Positions 44,056 through 54,789 of a DNA stretch of 64,000 bases are shown here, piece after piece. The notes under the pieces are model-generated. The model did no database searches and had not been told where the DNA came from. It saw nothing but the letters and a program-made list of their open reading frames with translations. How positions within the stretch are numbered: the stretch's first letter is position 1; every line of letters starts with the position of its first letter. This DNA comes from Phyto melanocephala. Lineage: Eukaryota; Arthropoda; Insecta; Diptera; Rhinophoridae. The stretch is taken from assembly GCA_941918925.1 (NCBI GenBank), contig OW799237.1:76457126-76521125 (forward strand), in the 5' to 3' direction. The position numbers and the translations under genes were made by a program.

Positions 44056-45126
44056 AAATAAGTAAGAGAGATATATTCGGCCATGCCGAATCTGATAATG
44101 CCCTTCACCATCATATACATAATCCCACATCGTAGCTTAACCTATATTTCAAGTTATACGCCATTTTTGTTTATTATTGCCGACGCCATCCTTGATTTTG
44201 AATTTTTACGTAGTTAACTGTATTCTACTAGTCAAGCCCTTTCATTTGATACCCATATTGATGGGGTTAGGAAAAATTCCCTCCTCCATTTTGTTTCAAA
44301 CGCCATCTTGGATTTCATACTTTTAAACAGTTTACTACATGCTAATGGTCAAGTTCTTTTATTTGATACAAATTTTGTGCAAATTTAAGTCATAATTTCG
44401 CCATTTCATCTAGGACGCCATCTTGAATTTTTGTTCTTTTCATATCTAACTATATTTAAGTACTCAATCTCTTTTATTTGATCCCCATATTGGCTCTCTT
44501 GGTTGTATAGAAACTGAAAAATATTTATTCTCGTTTGTTAATTTTAGGAAAAACACCGAAGCAGTTGTACTTTGGTGCTTATATCTCAGTTGGTTTTAAA
44601 ACGATTTGTTAGTTTTTCTTAGAAATAATTTCTGAGATTACGGTTTATTATTTATTATCTTAAGCGTCTTCAAAAATTTTTTAGGAGTTTAACAAATTTT
44701 GATATATTTAAAAAATATTTATTTTTTTTCAAATAATTTTTGCCCATAACTTTGCCAATTAGTTACCAATTTATCCAACATTTTTCATGAATATTTCCAG
44801 ACGCAAGCCTAATTATAAATAGTAACAACTGTTTCTATAAATTATCCTAGGGCTGGAAAATTTTATTTTCTCATATCTCAGATATTTATGAGGCGATTAT
44901 GCAATACCAATCTACGTCCGAATATTTGTGATATTTTGATATCTTACACGGGTCTTGACGATGTAGGGTGGCTTAAAAAATTTGATTTCAATAAACACAC
45001 GGACAGGCGGATAATGCTTTATTGACTCCTTTTATAAGCTTTTAGAAAATATATACTTTATGGGGTCGGAAATTAATATTGTAGGAAAGGGAAGGACAAA
45101 ACTTTGTTTTCGTGTGAAGGATATAC
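44056..45126 (-). mobile_element. DINE-1-like (Helentron) copy, family D
   Basis: Reverse orientation: hairpin ATTCGGCCATGCCGAAT at 44072-44088, CCTTCACCATCA, repeated GCCATC/ACGCCAT words, TATGGGGTCGG at the other side and the 5' end GTGTGAAGGATATA at 45126. Together with 41474-42933 it defines a family with ATGGCG-rich 3' part. Confidence 0.72.
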
Positions 45127-45139
45127 AAATATCGAAAAG

Positions 45140-45458
45140 ATGATTTACTGTCATATTTAAAATTTAAAAAAATCTGAAAACAGAGTGATTTAAAACATCG
45201 GATCGCTAAATTGAAGACATTTGTCACAGTTGCGTCTACAGTAATGGCTACAGTGATGGCTTCATCTGTACACACCACACTGACTCGATTTGGATGAATA
45301 TTATTCAAAAGACAAAATTTAGCCGTTATTTGATCCAAGGTATTACGTATTACATGGCAATCAATTTTTACGGTTTGTAGATGTTGTTTTGGTGTAAGTC
45401 TTTGCATTATGATTTGCCAAAGAATACTGAAAAAGAGTCGAATACACTTCATTAGCAC
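45140..45458 (-). CDS. Unrecognised ORF, possible exon
   Basis: On the minus strand an open frame begins near 45458 and runs about 100 codons before low-complexity repeat sequence from the neighbouring Helentron copy. The middle (VKIDCHVIRNTLDQITAKF, then HPNRVSVVCTDEAITVAITV) has mixed, protein-like composition with no stop. A pyrimidine tract ending TTTTTCAG lies at 45427-45434 on the minus strand just before TATTCTTTGGCAAATC, so an exon starting there is possible. I recognise no domain. It may be a host exon, an old pseudogene, or chance. Confidence 0.25.
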
Positions 45459-46394
45459 GGCAGCTAGTTATACAACTAAAACAAATCGAAAAATATATGC
45501 GTCTACAAAAACACCATAAATACACATACATATGCCTAAAAGTATAAATTAAAACTTAATCTAAATAAATTTATTTGAAAAATATATTTTTGGTGGACTT
45601 GGGTTCTAAATAAAACACTATCGATCAAAACACTTAAGTCACATCAAATGTGATATTGCCTGAACAAGCTGAAGTAAGAAGTTCACGTAAAATATAGAAC
45701 AAATGTCACGGTTAATGTAATTCAAATTCAGTAGTCACAAATCATGACATTTAGCATTTTTGTTGTAATTTTAAAACAAGAAGAAGAAAAACAATGTAAC
45801 ACGCATATTACAAGACTAAAAACCAATGATAAATTGCCTGCGTTCTTAAACAATTTGTATTTGATATGTTCCATTGCCTTATTTAAATGTTTAAACCAAA
45901 AACCTTTTCAGGTTGAAAAGGTCTATTAGAACAATAAGATTTCAAATTTTGAAATTCAATTAAAAATGAAATGTTAAAACTGATGACAGGACACACAGCT
46001 GCATGTTGTTGTTTAATAGAAAAAAAAAATAAATAACCTAAAGTTTAACTTAAAATAAATCTTAATGTTAAAATTGCTGTAGATATAAACAAAGTTTTTC
46101 CATGTACGTTAGTGCCTAACATAAATACAATATTTGTGTTTCAGGTGACTGTTTGCATTTTAGTAAAAACACCATGTGCACATACACTCATCAACATATG
46201 TACACATAAGTATACATACATTCATATAGTAAATATATGATCATAAAAAAGTTGTGTCTGGAAAGGTCATACGTACGTAAACAGCTTTAGTTCCGCTTTT
46301 TTGTTTGATTTAAAAAACGATTTTATTGCTTGCCAGTATAAGTGAAATTAACAAATAAATACGATACTTAACAATATTAAAAGACTTTCTAGAA
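45459..46394. other. AT-rich spacer
   Basis: CATACATA-type words near 46185-46230; nothing else recognised. Confidence 0.5.
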
Positions 46395-46530
46395 TTAACC
46401 CTTCAATTCCCATAGTCAAAATAAAAAGAATTTTTATTTTATTTTTGGCTAAAATAGATTAGATATGTTAAAAAAAATTTAGAAAAATATACTTGATAAA
46501 TAAAACCGCCCAATTTTTTGTTAAAGGGCG

Positions 46531-46576
46531 GTCACCTACAGGTGACACTGGGCATTGTGTAAAGTTAATGGGTTAA
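46531..46576 (+). repeat. Internal copy of the piggyBac right terminus
   Basis: GTCACCTACAGGTGACACTG, GGCATTG and later AATGGG|TTAA (TTAA at 46573-46576) repeat the layout of the true right end (GTCACCTGCAGGTGACACTG, GGAATTG, CCGGG|TTAA at 48574-48609). The 174-bp piece 46399-46572 thus has a piggyBac end at each side and TTAA flanks, like a small MITE joined to a larger element. Confidence 0.55.
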
Positions 46577-46689
46577 AATACCGGTTTTTTTGTTTTAATC
46601 TTTTCATAGATATAAAACATGAATTTTTTTAATAATATATATTTATTTAAAAGAAAAGACTAAAATTTATTTATTGTGGAAGCTGTACC

Positions 46690-47790
46690 AACATTTTATA
46701 TGCAAACCCATATTACACACATTTTTCTAGTGATAGGATCCAATGCATGACAGTTTGATACAATGTTGACAATACTATTATCATGCCACTTAAATAGCTG
46801 CAATAATTTCTTTGGAAAATTTATAACATAGCTTACCCCTTGGTTCTTTTTTCATTTCTTTTGAGCTTGGCATATTGCAATTCTCAGTACAGGTTTCCCT
46901 TATAGTGCCAGTTGCCAAACATTCTGCTCGCGTAAATATTTAATTAATGGTAAACCGGTAAAAAAAAATTATCGAAGTACAAATTGTAATGTCCCATATC
47001 TTGGGGCAATCTGGAGTGGAGCTCTCAAATGACAGCAGCTCCTAGGACTAAATCCGGCTGCAGCTTTAGACTTGGTCCTGACGCATCCTGATATAGTTCA
47101 CAATTCACTAAATATCCACAGCGAGTAGGTGCAGTTGTGCGGCAAGGGCGTACTGTCTGCAAAGTGGTGATATTGTTGGCTTTCATTACTAGGTCATTGT
47201 ACGTGTCACTCTTTACTTCCCAAAACATTCTCATATACTTTGGCGTCAAATATCCTGTAAGCAACAGTATTGCGATGTAAACTCTAATTTCATTAACATT
47301 CACATTCAGTGTAGGATTTCTTTGTAAAGCCTTTTTAGCAAATTACTCATATCAACTATGAGCTCGACAAGATTTTTGCTATAAAGTAATTCAAAAATTC
47401 CACGGCAGTCATCTCTTTCCGTAAGTTGGTAAAAGTTTCTTCGTCACAGTTTCCTTTGCCACAAGAAACAAATGAAGTATTGTAGATAGTGCTTTCCCAG
47501 TTTTTGATAGTGCTGTGATGCTTCCTTTTCTTCTTGGGCAAAGTTTCGATAATTTCATCTTCTCTATCTTCATTATGTACACTGTTTTCTGTGCATATAG
47601 ACGCATTTTGCAGTTCTACTATGGAACAAAGCATGCGACCAGGAAGATGACTAATACTAGCTTCATTTTTATCACCACTGTCTTCATCAGTCACTTCGCC
47701 ATCATCCGGTGGAAATAAAATAATATCATCTACGACTTCACCGGCATTAAAAATATCGCCAATCTAATCATATGTCAACCTATGTTGCAT
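46690..47790 (-). pseudogene. piggyBac transposase (PGBD-type), decayed
   Basis: A start ATG at 47790 opens MQHRLTYD, a stop, then IGDIFNAGEVVDDIILFPPD and DGEVTDEDSGDKNEASI, the acidic N-terminus typical of PGBD-type proteins. It continues with TAVEFLNYFIAKILSS to 47356, then by frameshift LVELIVDMSN and NEIRVYIAILLLTGYLTPKY, MRMFWEVKSDTYNDLV. A deletion follows; the text resumes at CGYLVNCELYQDASG and YFDNFFTGLPLIKYLREQ, and ends with a cysteine pair (CVICG) near 46700. At least one catalytic region is lost, so the protein is non-functional. Confidence 0.82.
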
Positions 47791-47845
47791 ATGAGCCTGC
47801 AAGATATATTTATATTGCAAATAAATTTAGTACTAATAATACCCA

Positions 47846-47865
47846 GTGTCACCTACAAGTGACAC
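47846..47865. repeat. piggyBac subterminal palindrome
   Basis: GTGTCACCTACAAGTGACAC, nearly palindromic, preceded by ACCCA as in an element end. Same motif class as 46531 and 48574; candidate transposase-binding site or internal terminus. Confidence 0.5.
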
Positions 47866-48609
47866 TTGGTATATATTGTTATTTTTTATGAGAACCAAAT
47901 AATTTTTTTTAAAAAACTTCATATTAAATAATTGAAGTGAATATTTCGAAATAATGAAGAATAAAAAAATTTTGAATTCTTACTCTTTTGGTATTTTTAT
48001 AAATTTTTTATCACAAGACACAAGGCGAATTCATAGAGGTGAAATTATCAGCCCAGCTGATGAGGAGACTTTATGTCAAAATTGAACGAATTTGCCTTAT
48101 TAATGCAGGGAAGGGAAATGTGATTTTAAATTCTGTATTAAACAATTAACTTACGTGTACTTTTTTGATAATAAATGTGCTAAATTTATGTATATTTGTT
48201 GCTTTTGCGTCATTAATAATGTGTTTCAAACAATTATATCCTTTTTTTAATCAAATTTTATTATATTTAATATGTTAAAACAACTTTTCCATCCCTGATA
48301 TACGAATTGGCCTTGACATAAAACATCTCATGAAAAGTTGCTTTGTTGTATCAATTCGCCGTTGCATATACCTTATGGATATGCCTTGACAAGACACACT
48401 AGTATGTAAAAATCAAAACCACTGCTTAAAAATACTCAAAAATCAGCTATTTTAAATAGTGGCAGCAATGCCAAAATAAAATCAGATACAAAACAGGGTA
48501 TTGTCTTTATATTATTGATATTTTTATTATTCATTGGTATCTGTATCTATGTTTAAAAATTCCGTTAATCTTTGTCACCTGCAGGTGACACTGGGAATTG
48601 CCGGGTTAA

Positions 48610-49063
48610 GAACAAAAATTTTAAAAAATTAAAAAGCTTTATTCAGTTGTGCCGAATTTTCATTATCCTTTATCATAGGAATCGCAAAATGTTTATACAA
48701 AGTAAGCCAATTCATAACCTCAATTCCACTTCCAAACAACAGCCAAAATTTTACTGCTTTAATGTAAGAAACTTTTCTCCTTGTTTAATATTTGGATAAA
48801 AATTAAATTGTTGTTTAAAGGAAGCAAAACACTATCAAAATAATAAAAATAAAAGTTTAAATTTATTTAATTTATAAAAGTACAATTTAACTTGAGCACT
48901 TAATTGGAGATAAAGAACACAACAAATGATGATACGTGCAACAACAAATATACTGACAACTAACCGATACAATGTATGTATATACAGGGTGGACCAAAAA
49001 TCGCCACGCGATTTAAAAATTTAATAAATTTTTTTTTTAATATTACATTTGAACTTCCTATTT
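48610..49063. other. AT-rich spacer with decayed Helentron end
   Basis: About 48640-48680: TTTATTCAGTTGTGCCGAAT followed by TTATCCTTTATCA resembles a mutated reversed family terminus. ACAGGGTGGACCAAAAATCG at 48985 looks like a lone mariner inverted end. Confidence 0.45.
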
Positions 49064-49186
49064 TTAGGGTCATATTCATAAAAAATATTTTAGGTTTATT
49101 AAAGGCTTATTTAACAGATGTCGTAGAGAAATTTGTCAAATAAGCTTTCAATAAACCTAAAATATTTTTTACGAATACGGCCCTTA
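49064..49186. mobile_element. 117-bp Harbinger-like MITE, TTA duplication
   Basis: Element 49067-49183 is a hairpin: the left arm GGGTCATATTCATAAAAAAT runs through TTTAGGTTTATTAAAGGCTT and the right arm is its near-perfect complement, ending TACGAATACGGCCC. TTA flanks both sides (49064-49066, 49184-49186), a TWA duplication. Arms of about 47 bp leave a small loop. Confidence 0.75.
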
Positions 49187-49214
49187 ATTTTTAAATTTAG
49201 TCTATAAGTTCAAT

Positions 49215-49430
49215 GGAATAATCACAGAATATTCGATACTAGCTAAGTGGAATGCATTTTCGAAACCAGCTACGGTCTCATCACTAGCACTATTTTGATC
49301 AGGACTGCAAGTATTGTGTGTAAAAATCAACTATTTAACTCAGTATTGTATTGAAAAATGAAATAAAGAATTATTTGTCCTAATTGATTTCATGTTTTTT
49401 ATATACATGCCATTGAGTTAGTACGACATT
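49215..49430 (-). repeat. Diverged single monomer of the hammerhead array
   Basis: Matches the array unit over GTGGAATGCATTTTCGAAAC, CAGCTACG, TCATCA-like and TATTTAACTCA, then more loosely through TTTCATGTTTTTTATATACA and CATTGAGTTAG. The ribozyme core is changed (CTAGTGA in place of CTGATGA on the minus strand), but stem II is kept by paired changes (GAGACC with GGTTTC, loop GTAGCT). It is a dispersed relative of the units at 30193-33050. Confidence 0.65.
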
Positions 49431-49840
49431 CACCAACCTCTGTTTTTAATGTATTCTTTTTTTGTAAGTCATTATGTTTGCGTGTAGCTTAGGATGTTGC
49501 TAAAGCAATTTTTGCAATTATGCAGTGCATTATGTCTCACAGGTTTTTTAACAAGATGGTATTAGTTGAACAATGTTTATTTTACACCAAGCCAAGTCTT
49601 TTTTCGTTGTTTTATTTGTTAAAATATTTTTTTTATTTTTTTTTTCAGATTATAAATTACACAAAATTGAAACTTTTTTACACTAATACCCTTATTTTGA
49701 ATTTTGTAATAAAACTAGAGCCACAGCTGATCGTCAAATGTTTAGGCCACATTTGGACAGACGCCATTTGATATAAAATTTATATAAATTGTAGAACAGA
49801 ATTCAAAAAAACAATTTTATTTTAAATAACAAATAAGAGT
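49431..49840. other. AT-rich spacer
   Basis: A T-rich run near 49628-49648; no feature recognised. Confidence 0.5.
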
Positions 49841-50999
49841 AACAAGTAAGAGTACTATATATGCGCTGAATTGTTTATACCCACCACCAATTTAATGTAG
49901 TTTTACAGCACAACATTTATTCATTCATTTATTTACTTAATCGTATTTAAATATACTAAATAATAATAATAAATAATCCCTTTATACTAAAATATGTATG
50001 TATGACCTTCTTTGTATAACTTCGATATGCCAGTGAAATATTTTCGTAAATTTAGTCTTTCAATGAAAATGGGCGTTAAAGTAGGCGTGTCAATATAGTT
50101 TCTGCTAATAAATTAAACTTAGATATTTGAGTGTAGTCCTTTATTCTTCCACAACTTTGTCCATAGAGAAATTATACGAATTTAAGATAAACCGTTATAT
50201 GGGAGGTAGCGAAATTTAAATTTCCTTGACAGTAGGTAACGTGAAAAGTAGGCATTGAAGTTGGCGTGTCAATGTAGTTTTTAATAATAAATTCAAATCC
50301 GATATTTCAATATAAAGTCCTCTATTCTTCAAAAATCTTTATTCATAGAGAATTACAAGAATTTGAAACAAAGCGTTATTTGGGAGGTAAAAGTGGGCGT
50401 GCCACATTTATTAACCGTTTGTACAAAGCCTTTGACTAAAAAGTAATGTTTGCAAGAAAACTTTGCCAGTTTTATTACGTTTTAAACTTTTAATATACCA
50501 AAACATACACTGTGCGGTATAAATTTTCGTACATTTTGATCTATAACTCCTTTCCTAATGCATAGATTTTGGCAATTTTCGGGGGAAAATGTTTTTTTAC
50601 TCAGGAAATATACGTTCGAAGTTTCATGGCTTTACGTTAATGGGTTTGGACACAATTGCACTTTATTCGATGTTGGAAGGACACGGTTTTCTTGACCTAC
50701 TCTTGTATTACGAGCTATAACTCTTTTCCTAATATTCCGGTTTAGCCCATTTTCAATACCAAACAAACCTTGTGTATAAGAAATATTCTGGCAAAATTTG
50801 GGCCCTCTAGCTTCTTCGGTTCGACCTCTATCGTGCTTTCAACAGACGGACAGACAGATGGACCTAGCTAGATCATCATAAAATGAAACCCCGATTTAGA
50901 AAATATATACTTTATGGGGTCTAAAATGAATATTTCGATGTGTTACAAACGGAATAACAAAATAAATACAACCCCACATTTTTTTGGTGGCGGCTATAA
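49841..50999 (-). mobile_element. DINE-1-like (Helentron) copy, family A, without MITE
   Basis: Reverse orientation. Left AACAAGTAAGAGTACTATAT (hairpin decayed), then TTATACCCACCACCAATTT; right GGTGGCGGCTATA at 50999. It contains about two GTGGGCGT/AGGCGTGTCA units and ACAGACGGACAGACAG. It has the uninterrupted target CTTTGTATAACTTCG that the mariner MITE occupies in the copies at 4550 and 23607. Confidence 0.75.
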
Positions 51000-52099
51000 A
51001 AACATTTGGGTGATTCACAAGATCATGTCATGTCATACATGTCATATTCTTCTAAAATTTTACAATGGTTTAAAAATGTTGTTGTTACTTCACAAACAAA
51101 AAGTGTCTTATAATAATAGAACTTTGTACGCTATATTTATTGTGCTGTCGTATTTAATAAGCAGAGACCTGTGCTAAACGGCTCAGCCGACTAAGCCAAG
51201 CTGCAATAGTTTTTGTAAGCTGTCGCCGTTCATTGTATAATTTTATCGGGCCGACATCCAAATTTAAGCGCACCTAATAATTTTTGATAACAAATCACTG
51301 GCGGCGTCAAATAAGATCGGCTAAGGACTCTGCTCTTTTTGTTTATTAAACAAAATTTAATTTATTTGTGATTTGCAGCAAAACTGAAAAATGGAAAATA
51401 TTGTGGTAAGATCTAATTGAATAAATTCATGGATTAGAATTACAAAATATTTTCACTTGTTTTTGGCATTATGAAAGAAAATATTTATTTTAATAATTGT
51501 TTTACATCAGCTGATTTAAATTCAAAATAGCACACTTAATTATGAGGCGTTGTTCACAATTGTCTTAATTTTTCATGCTATTATTATAGGACATATGATT
51601 TTATGACACTACTGTGAATCCCCCAATTGAAATATAAAATTTTATGTGAGTGTGTGTGTGTGTGCTAAAGCAAATGTGAAATGGAAAAACAAAAATTATA
51701 AAGGAAAACTAATACAGGGATAGATAATATTTGATATTTTAAAGTAACGCGGTACTCAGAATCTGGCTCATAAATATGGATTGTTATAAATGTTGAAAAA
51801 AAATTTTACACCTTTAACTAAATTTTCAAAAGAGATAACAATCCATTAAAACTTTTATTTTCCATCTGTGACATATTTCAAAGTAGAGTATAAATATGTG
51901 CTGAAAGGTGCTTTGATGCTTTGTACAAAAACAGATTGCCTACTGTTCTTGTATTTTTGTTGTAGGAACGAGTTAAGCTGGTTTTCTTGTACCGCGACTA
52001 AAACTGACAATTTGAAATTTGTGTATGAGAATTGACACTTGACAAGTCAAATTTGTTACAATTTTAGTTACCGTAATAAAGTTCAAAATAAAGCGTGCT
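51000..52099. other. Spacer, nothing firmly recognised
   Basis: Includes (TG)n near 51650-51663. A CAGAGACCT...AGGACTCTG inverted pair around 51162-51334 was examined but lacks a target duplication. Confidence 0.45.
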
Positions 52100-52129
52100 A
52101 ATATAGAAAATAATTTTATTTAAATAAAC

Positions 52130-52870
52130 TCCGTTCTTAGCTTCGAAATATTTGGACCGTTTAAAGCATTTTACATAAGTCTTTTAAAATTTGTGCCTGT
52201 AGTGCTCGAGTCCAAAGTTGCAGACATTTTCATCAAAACTTACTTCTTCAAATAACCCTAAAGAATAAGACGAGTGCTGACAAATCTGATTAATTAATTT
52301 TCGAATTTCTGGAAACCATTCGTTCTCCAAAAATTTTTATTTAAAAGTGTCAATGTGTCTCAGGCAGTATGGTCAGTAGCTCGATCCCGCTGAAGTCACA
52401 GCTCAGGTCAGTTTTAAGAGAAGGATATAAAAAAGTTTCTACCATAAACGAATACTGCTCTCCATTTACGGTTATAGCACTTCCATCTTCATTTTCGAAG
52501 AATTAAGGCCCAATGATATTTTACACAATTCTTAACACCCATTGAGTTTCAATTCGTGTAGATAATGGCTCTTGGATTTTCAAAAATGCAAATTTTAGAC
52601 GTTGCCGATAATCAGCAGATTTTAATTCTTGCCGCAATTGCACCTTATATGGGAATAACAGTTAAACTTTTTTAAAAGTGCCACAGTGGCTTGTACCATT
52701 CTTAGCTGAGCGAAACGTTTTCTGGCAGACGTTTCCAGTATTTCGTTAACACTATCCTCTACACGTTTTATATTTTTTGCAGTGCGATTTAAACTTAGTT
52801 AGAAGGCAAAATTCTGACGTTTATATTTAAATGATATGTTCTTTGCAGTCAAATAATTGATAGATTGATT
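52130..52870 (-). pseudogene. Mariner transposase relic (NGEQY subgroup)
   Basis: Reading the minus strand across several frameshifts: NIKRVEDSVNEILETSARKR (linker before the second HTH), FAQLRMVQATVALLKK, LFPYKVQLRQELKSADYRQR, then ENPRAI and IIGPYF-like segment, NEDGS followed by TVNGEQYSFMVE. The second and third Asp regions are too decayed to place with confidence. Same subgroup as 8850-9262. No inverted ends could be assigned. Confidence 0.65.
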
Positions 52871-53827
52871 CAAATAAATTCTGGTTTTGTATTCAGTTGT
52901 TAGTCTATCCAGGTGTTATCCATATAATATGAAAAACAGAAACGAGCAACATTTTTTAATTTTCAAACCACTTGGTGACTTAAGTGCCATATCGTCAAAA
53001 ATTTTTACATTAAATCGAATTGAATTTTTATTTAATTTGTCGATCATTTCTCTATAAATAAATTCTGGATTCTTGAACAAATTCTGTTTGCCTTTATGTA
53101 AATAATTCAGAAAGAAAAATGTTTTTTAATATTTTTTAACACAAATAAATATAATTTTTTAATGGTTGCTCTTCAATTTAAATTGTTAAGCCCTTTTTAA
53201 TCGTTAAGAAACTTATTTGGTTTGATTTTTTTCGTTAAACCACTGTTTTTCATTTCAAGGTTAAGGACTATATACTGTATGTCCTTGTTATAATCTTGCG
53301 CGTATAAGTAATATTATTTATGAGCTTAATACGCGTCACATTGGTACGTATACGTTATATTTTCATGTGTGCATTTCCATATAACTCATTCGCATCGTAC
53401 AAATAGCACGAAATATATTACGCATATCAACTCATTTTCATATTAATATGCAAGAAATACAATTCGTACAAATGTAAATTAATTAAGACATGAAATGCAT
53501 TTTCTAAAAACAGAACGAATTACATTTTTGCAAAATTAAAATTTTTTTTAAATAATAGTAGAAACGTAAGTACATACGTAATAACAATAATTACAAAAAA
53601 ATATAATTAAAAATTGTAATATTTTTGCTATATTTGTTTGTATAAAAATAACAATTTGTGTTAAAAAAATTAATGCAGTTAAACAATGAAAAGTGATAAA
53701 TTAAAGAAAAAAATATTATAATTTTAGATTTTAACGACTTTTATTTATTTATTTATTTTATTTTATTTTTTTTTCAACACAGCAATACAAAGCCTTCCAG
53801 GCCAAATTATAAATATATATTACATAC
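52871..53827. other. AT-rich spacer
   Basis: No feature recognised; TTTATTTATTTATTT near 53740-53770. Confidence 0.5.
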
Positions 53828-54348
53828 TTACGGCCTTATTCATAACAAAAAGTTGGCATAAAGTTAGCATTAAGTTTATTCATAACACTCATGCCAAACT
53901 CTGGCTAAACTCTTGTTAACGAGCTGCCAAACGTTTGCCAACTTGTGAAAGACAGCTTTTATGTGTTGTTGTTTTACATTACCAATATTTTTTACCTACC
54001 TTTTCATCCTGTTCCCAATTTACAGATCGTTTGCGTTGCTTTTCCATTTTAATAAAAATTATATTGTTCGTTTATTTTTTAATTTATTTTTCAATTTTAA
54101 AAATTGTTAGTATCGATGGAAACACAAAAACGTCAAAATTAGGGATTATAAACAAAAAATGGTTGCATATTTTAGGGGTATCATGCAATTTCAGAGTTGA
54201 TTTATGAAAAGTTGGCAGACAGAAAAAAGTTTCTTATGAATAAACTCTGTGCTAACGAGCTGCCAAGCTTAATCGGCATTCTAGTTAGCAGCTCGTTGTA
54301 CGTAGTGTATAAACTGTGGCTAACTTTTTGTTATGAATAAGGCCGTTA
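53828..54348. mobile_element. 515-bp Harbinger-like MITE, TTA duplication
   Basis: Element 53831-54345: ends CGGCCTTATTCATAACAAAA and the complement of TTTTGTTATGAATAAGGCCG, continuing imperfectly inward (AGTTGGCATAAAG; GAGCTGCCAA repeated near both ends). TTA flanks both (53828-53830, 54346-54348). It keeps a short first exon of a Myb/SANT-like gene on the minus strand, which ties it to PIF/Harbinger. Confidence 0.78.
54000..54047 (-). pseudogene. First exon of a Myb/SANT-like gene inside the MITE
   Basis: ATG at 54047 reads MEKQRKRSVNWEQDEK and is followed immediately by GTAGGT (donor, 53999-53994). A basic stretch followed by a tryptophan and acidic residues just before an intron fits the start of Myb/SANT-like accessory proteins. 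The rest of the gene is absent. Too short for certainty. Confidence 0.4.
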
Positions 54349-54789
54349 GTAATTAAGAACCAAAGTAATTAGATTTAATTTGTACACAAATTCATATAAA
54401 AATATAAAATACTAAAAAAAAATTATAAAAAAAATATAATTATGAAAGAAAATGTCATATTACTAATTACAAAAGCACAAAATTAGCTCCCCAGCAGTGT
54501 TGCCAATTTAGCTATTTTATGGCTAGATTTAGCAATTTTTAAACACGCTCAGCTAGGAAAATCTGCGTTTAGCTATAAGCAATTTTTTAGCCATTCCTAG
54601 ATATTTTTTAAGCATTTTTTAGCCATTTTTTTGTTTTTAGCTTTTAAGTTTTGTTGTTACAAAACAAAGCAATGCGAACCATTTTAAAATGCAACCGTTT
54701 TGTCTCAATAAGATATATGTATGTTAGATAGATTAGAACTTACAATTTTGACCTTCATTAAAAAAATGGAAATGGGCGATGCACCTGAC
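54349..54789. other. Spacer with AGCNATTTTTAGC-like direct repeats
   Basis: 54500-54650 contains several near-copies of TTTAGCTATTTT/TTTTAGCCATTTTT, a short degenerate tandem. No gene recognised. Confidence 0.45.

Larger units (their letters stand above)
46395..48609 (-). mobile_element. piggyBac-like element with TTAA duplication
   Basis: Element 46399-48605 (2207 bp). Left end CCCTTCAATTCCCATAGTC, right end read inward CCCGGCAATTCCCAGTGTC; both start CCC and are flanked by TTAA (46395-46398, 48606-48609), the diagnostic piggyBac target. Palindromes of the type GTCACCTGCAGGTGAC occur at 46531, 47846 and 48574. The transposase pseudogene lies between them on the minus strand. Confidence 0.85.

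Noticed and set aside
51150..51345. Inverted CAGAGACCT / AGGACTCTG pair, similar to hAT ends.
   Set aside because: The 8 bp on either side do not match and the similarity stops after nine bases.
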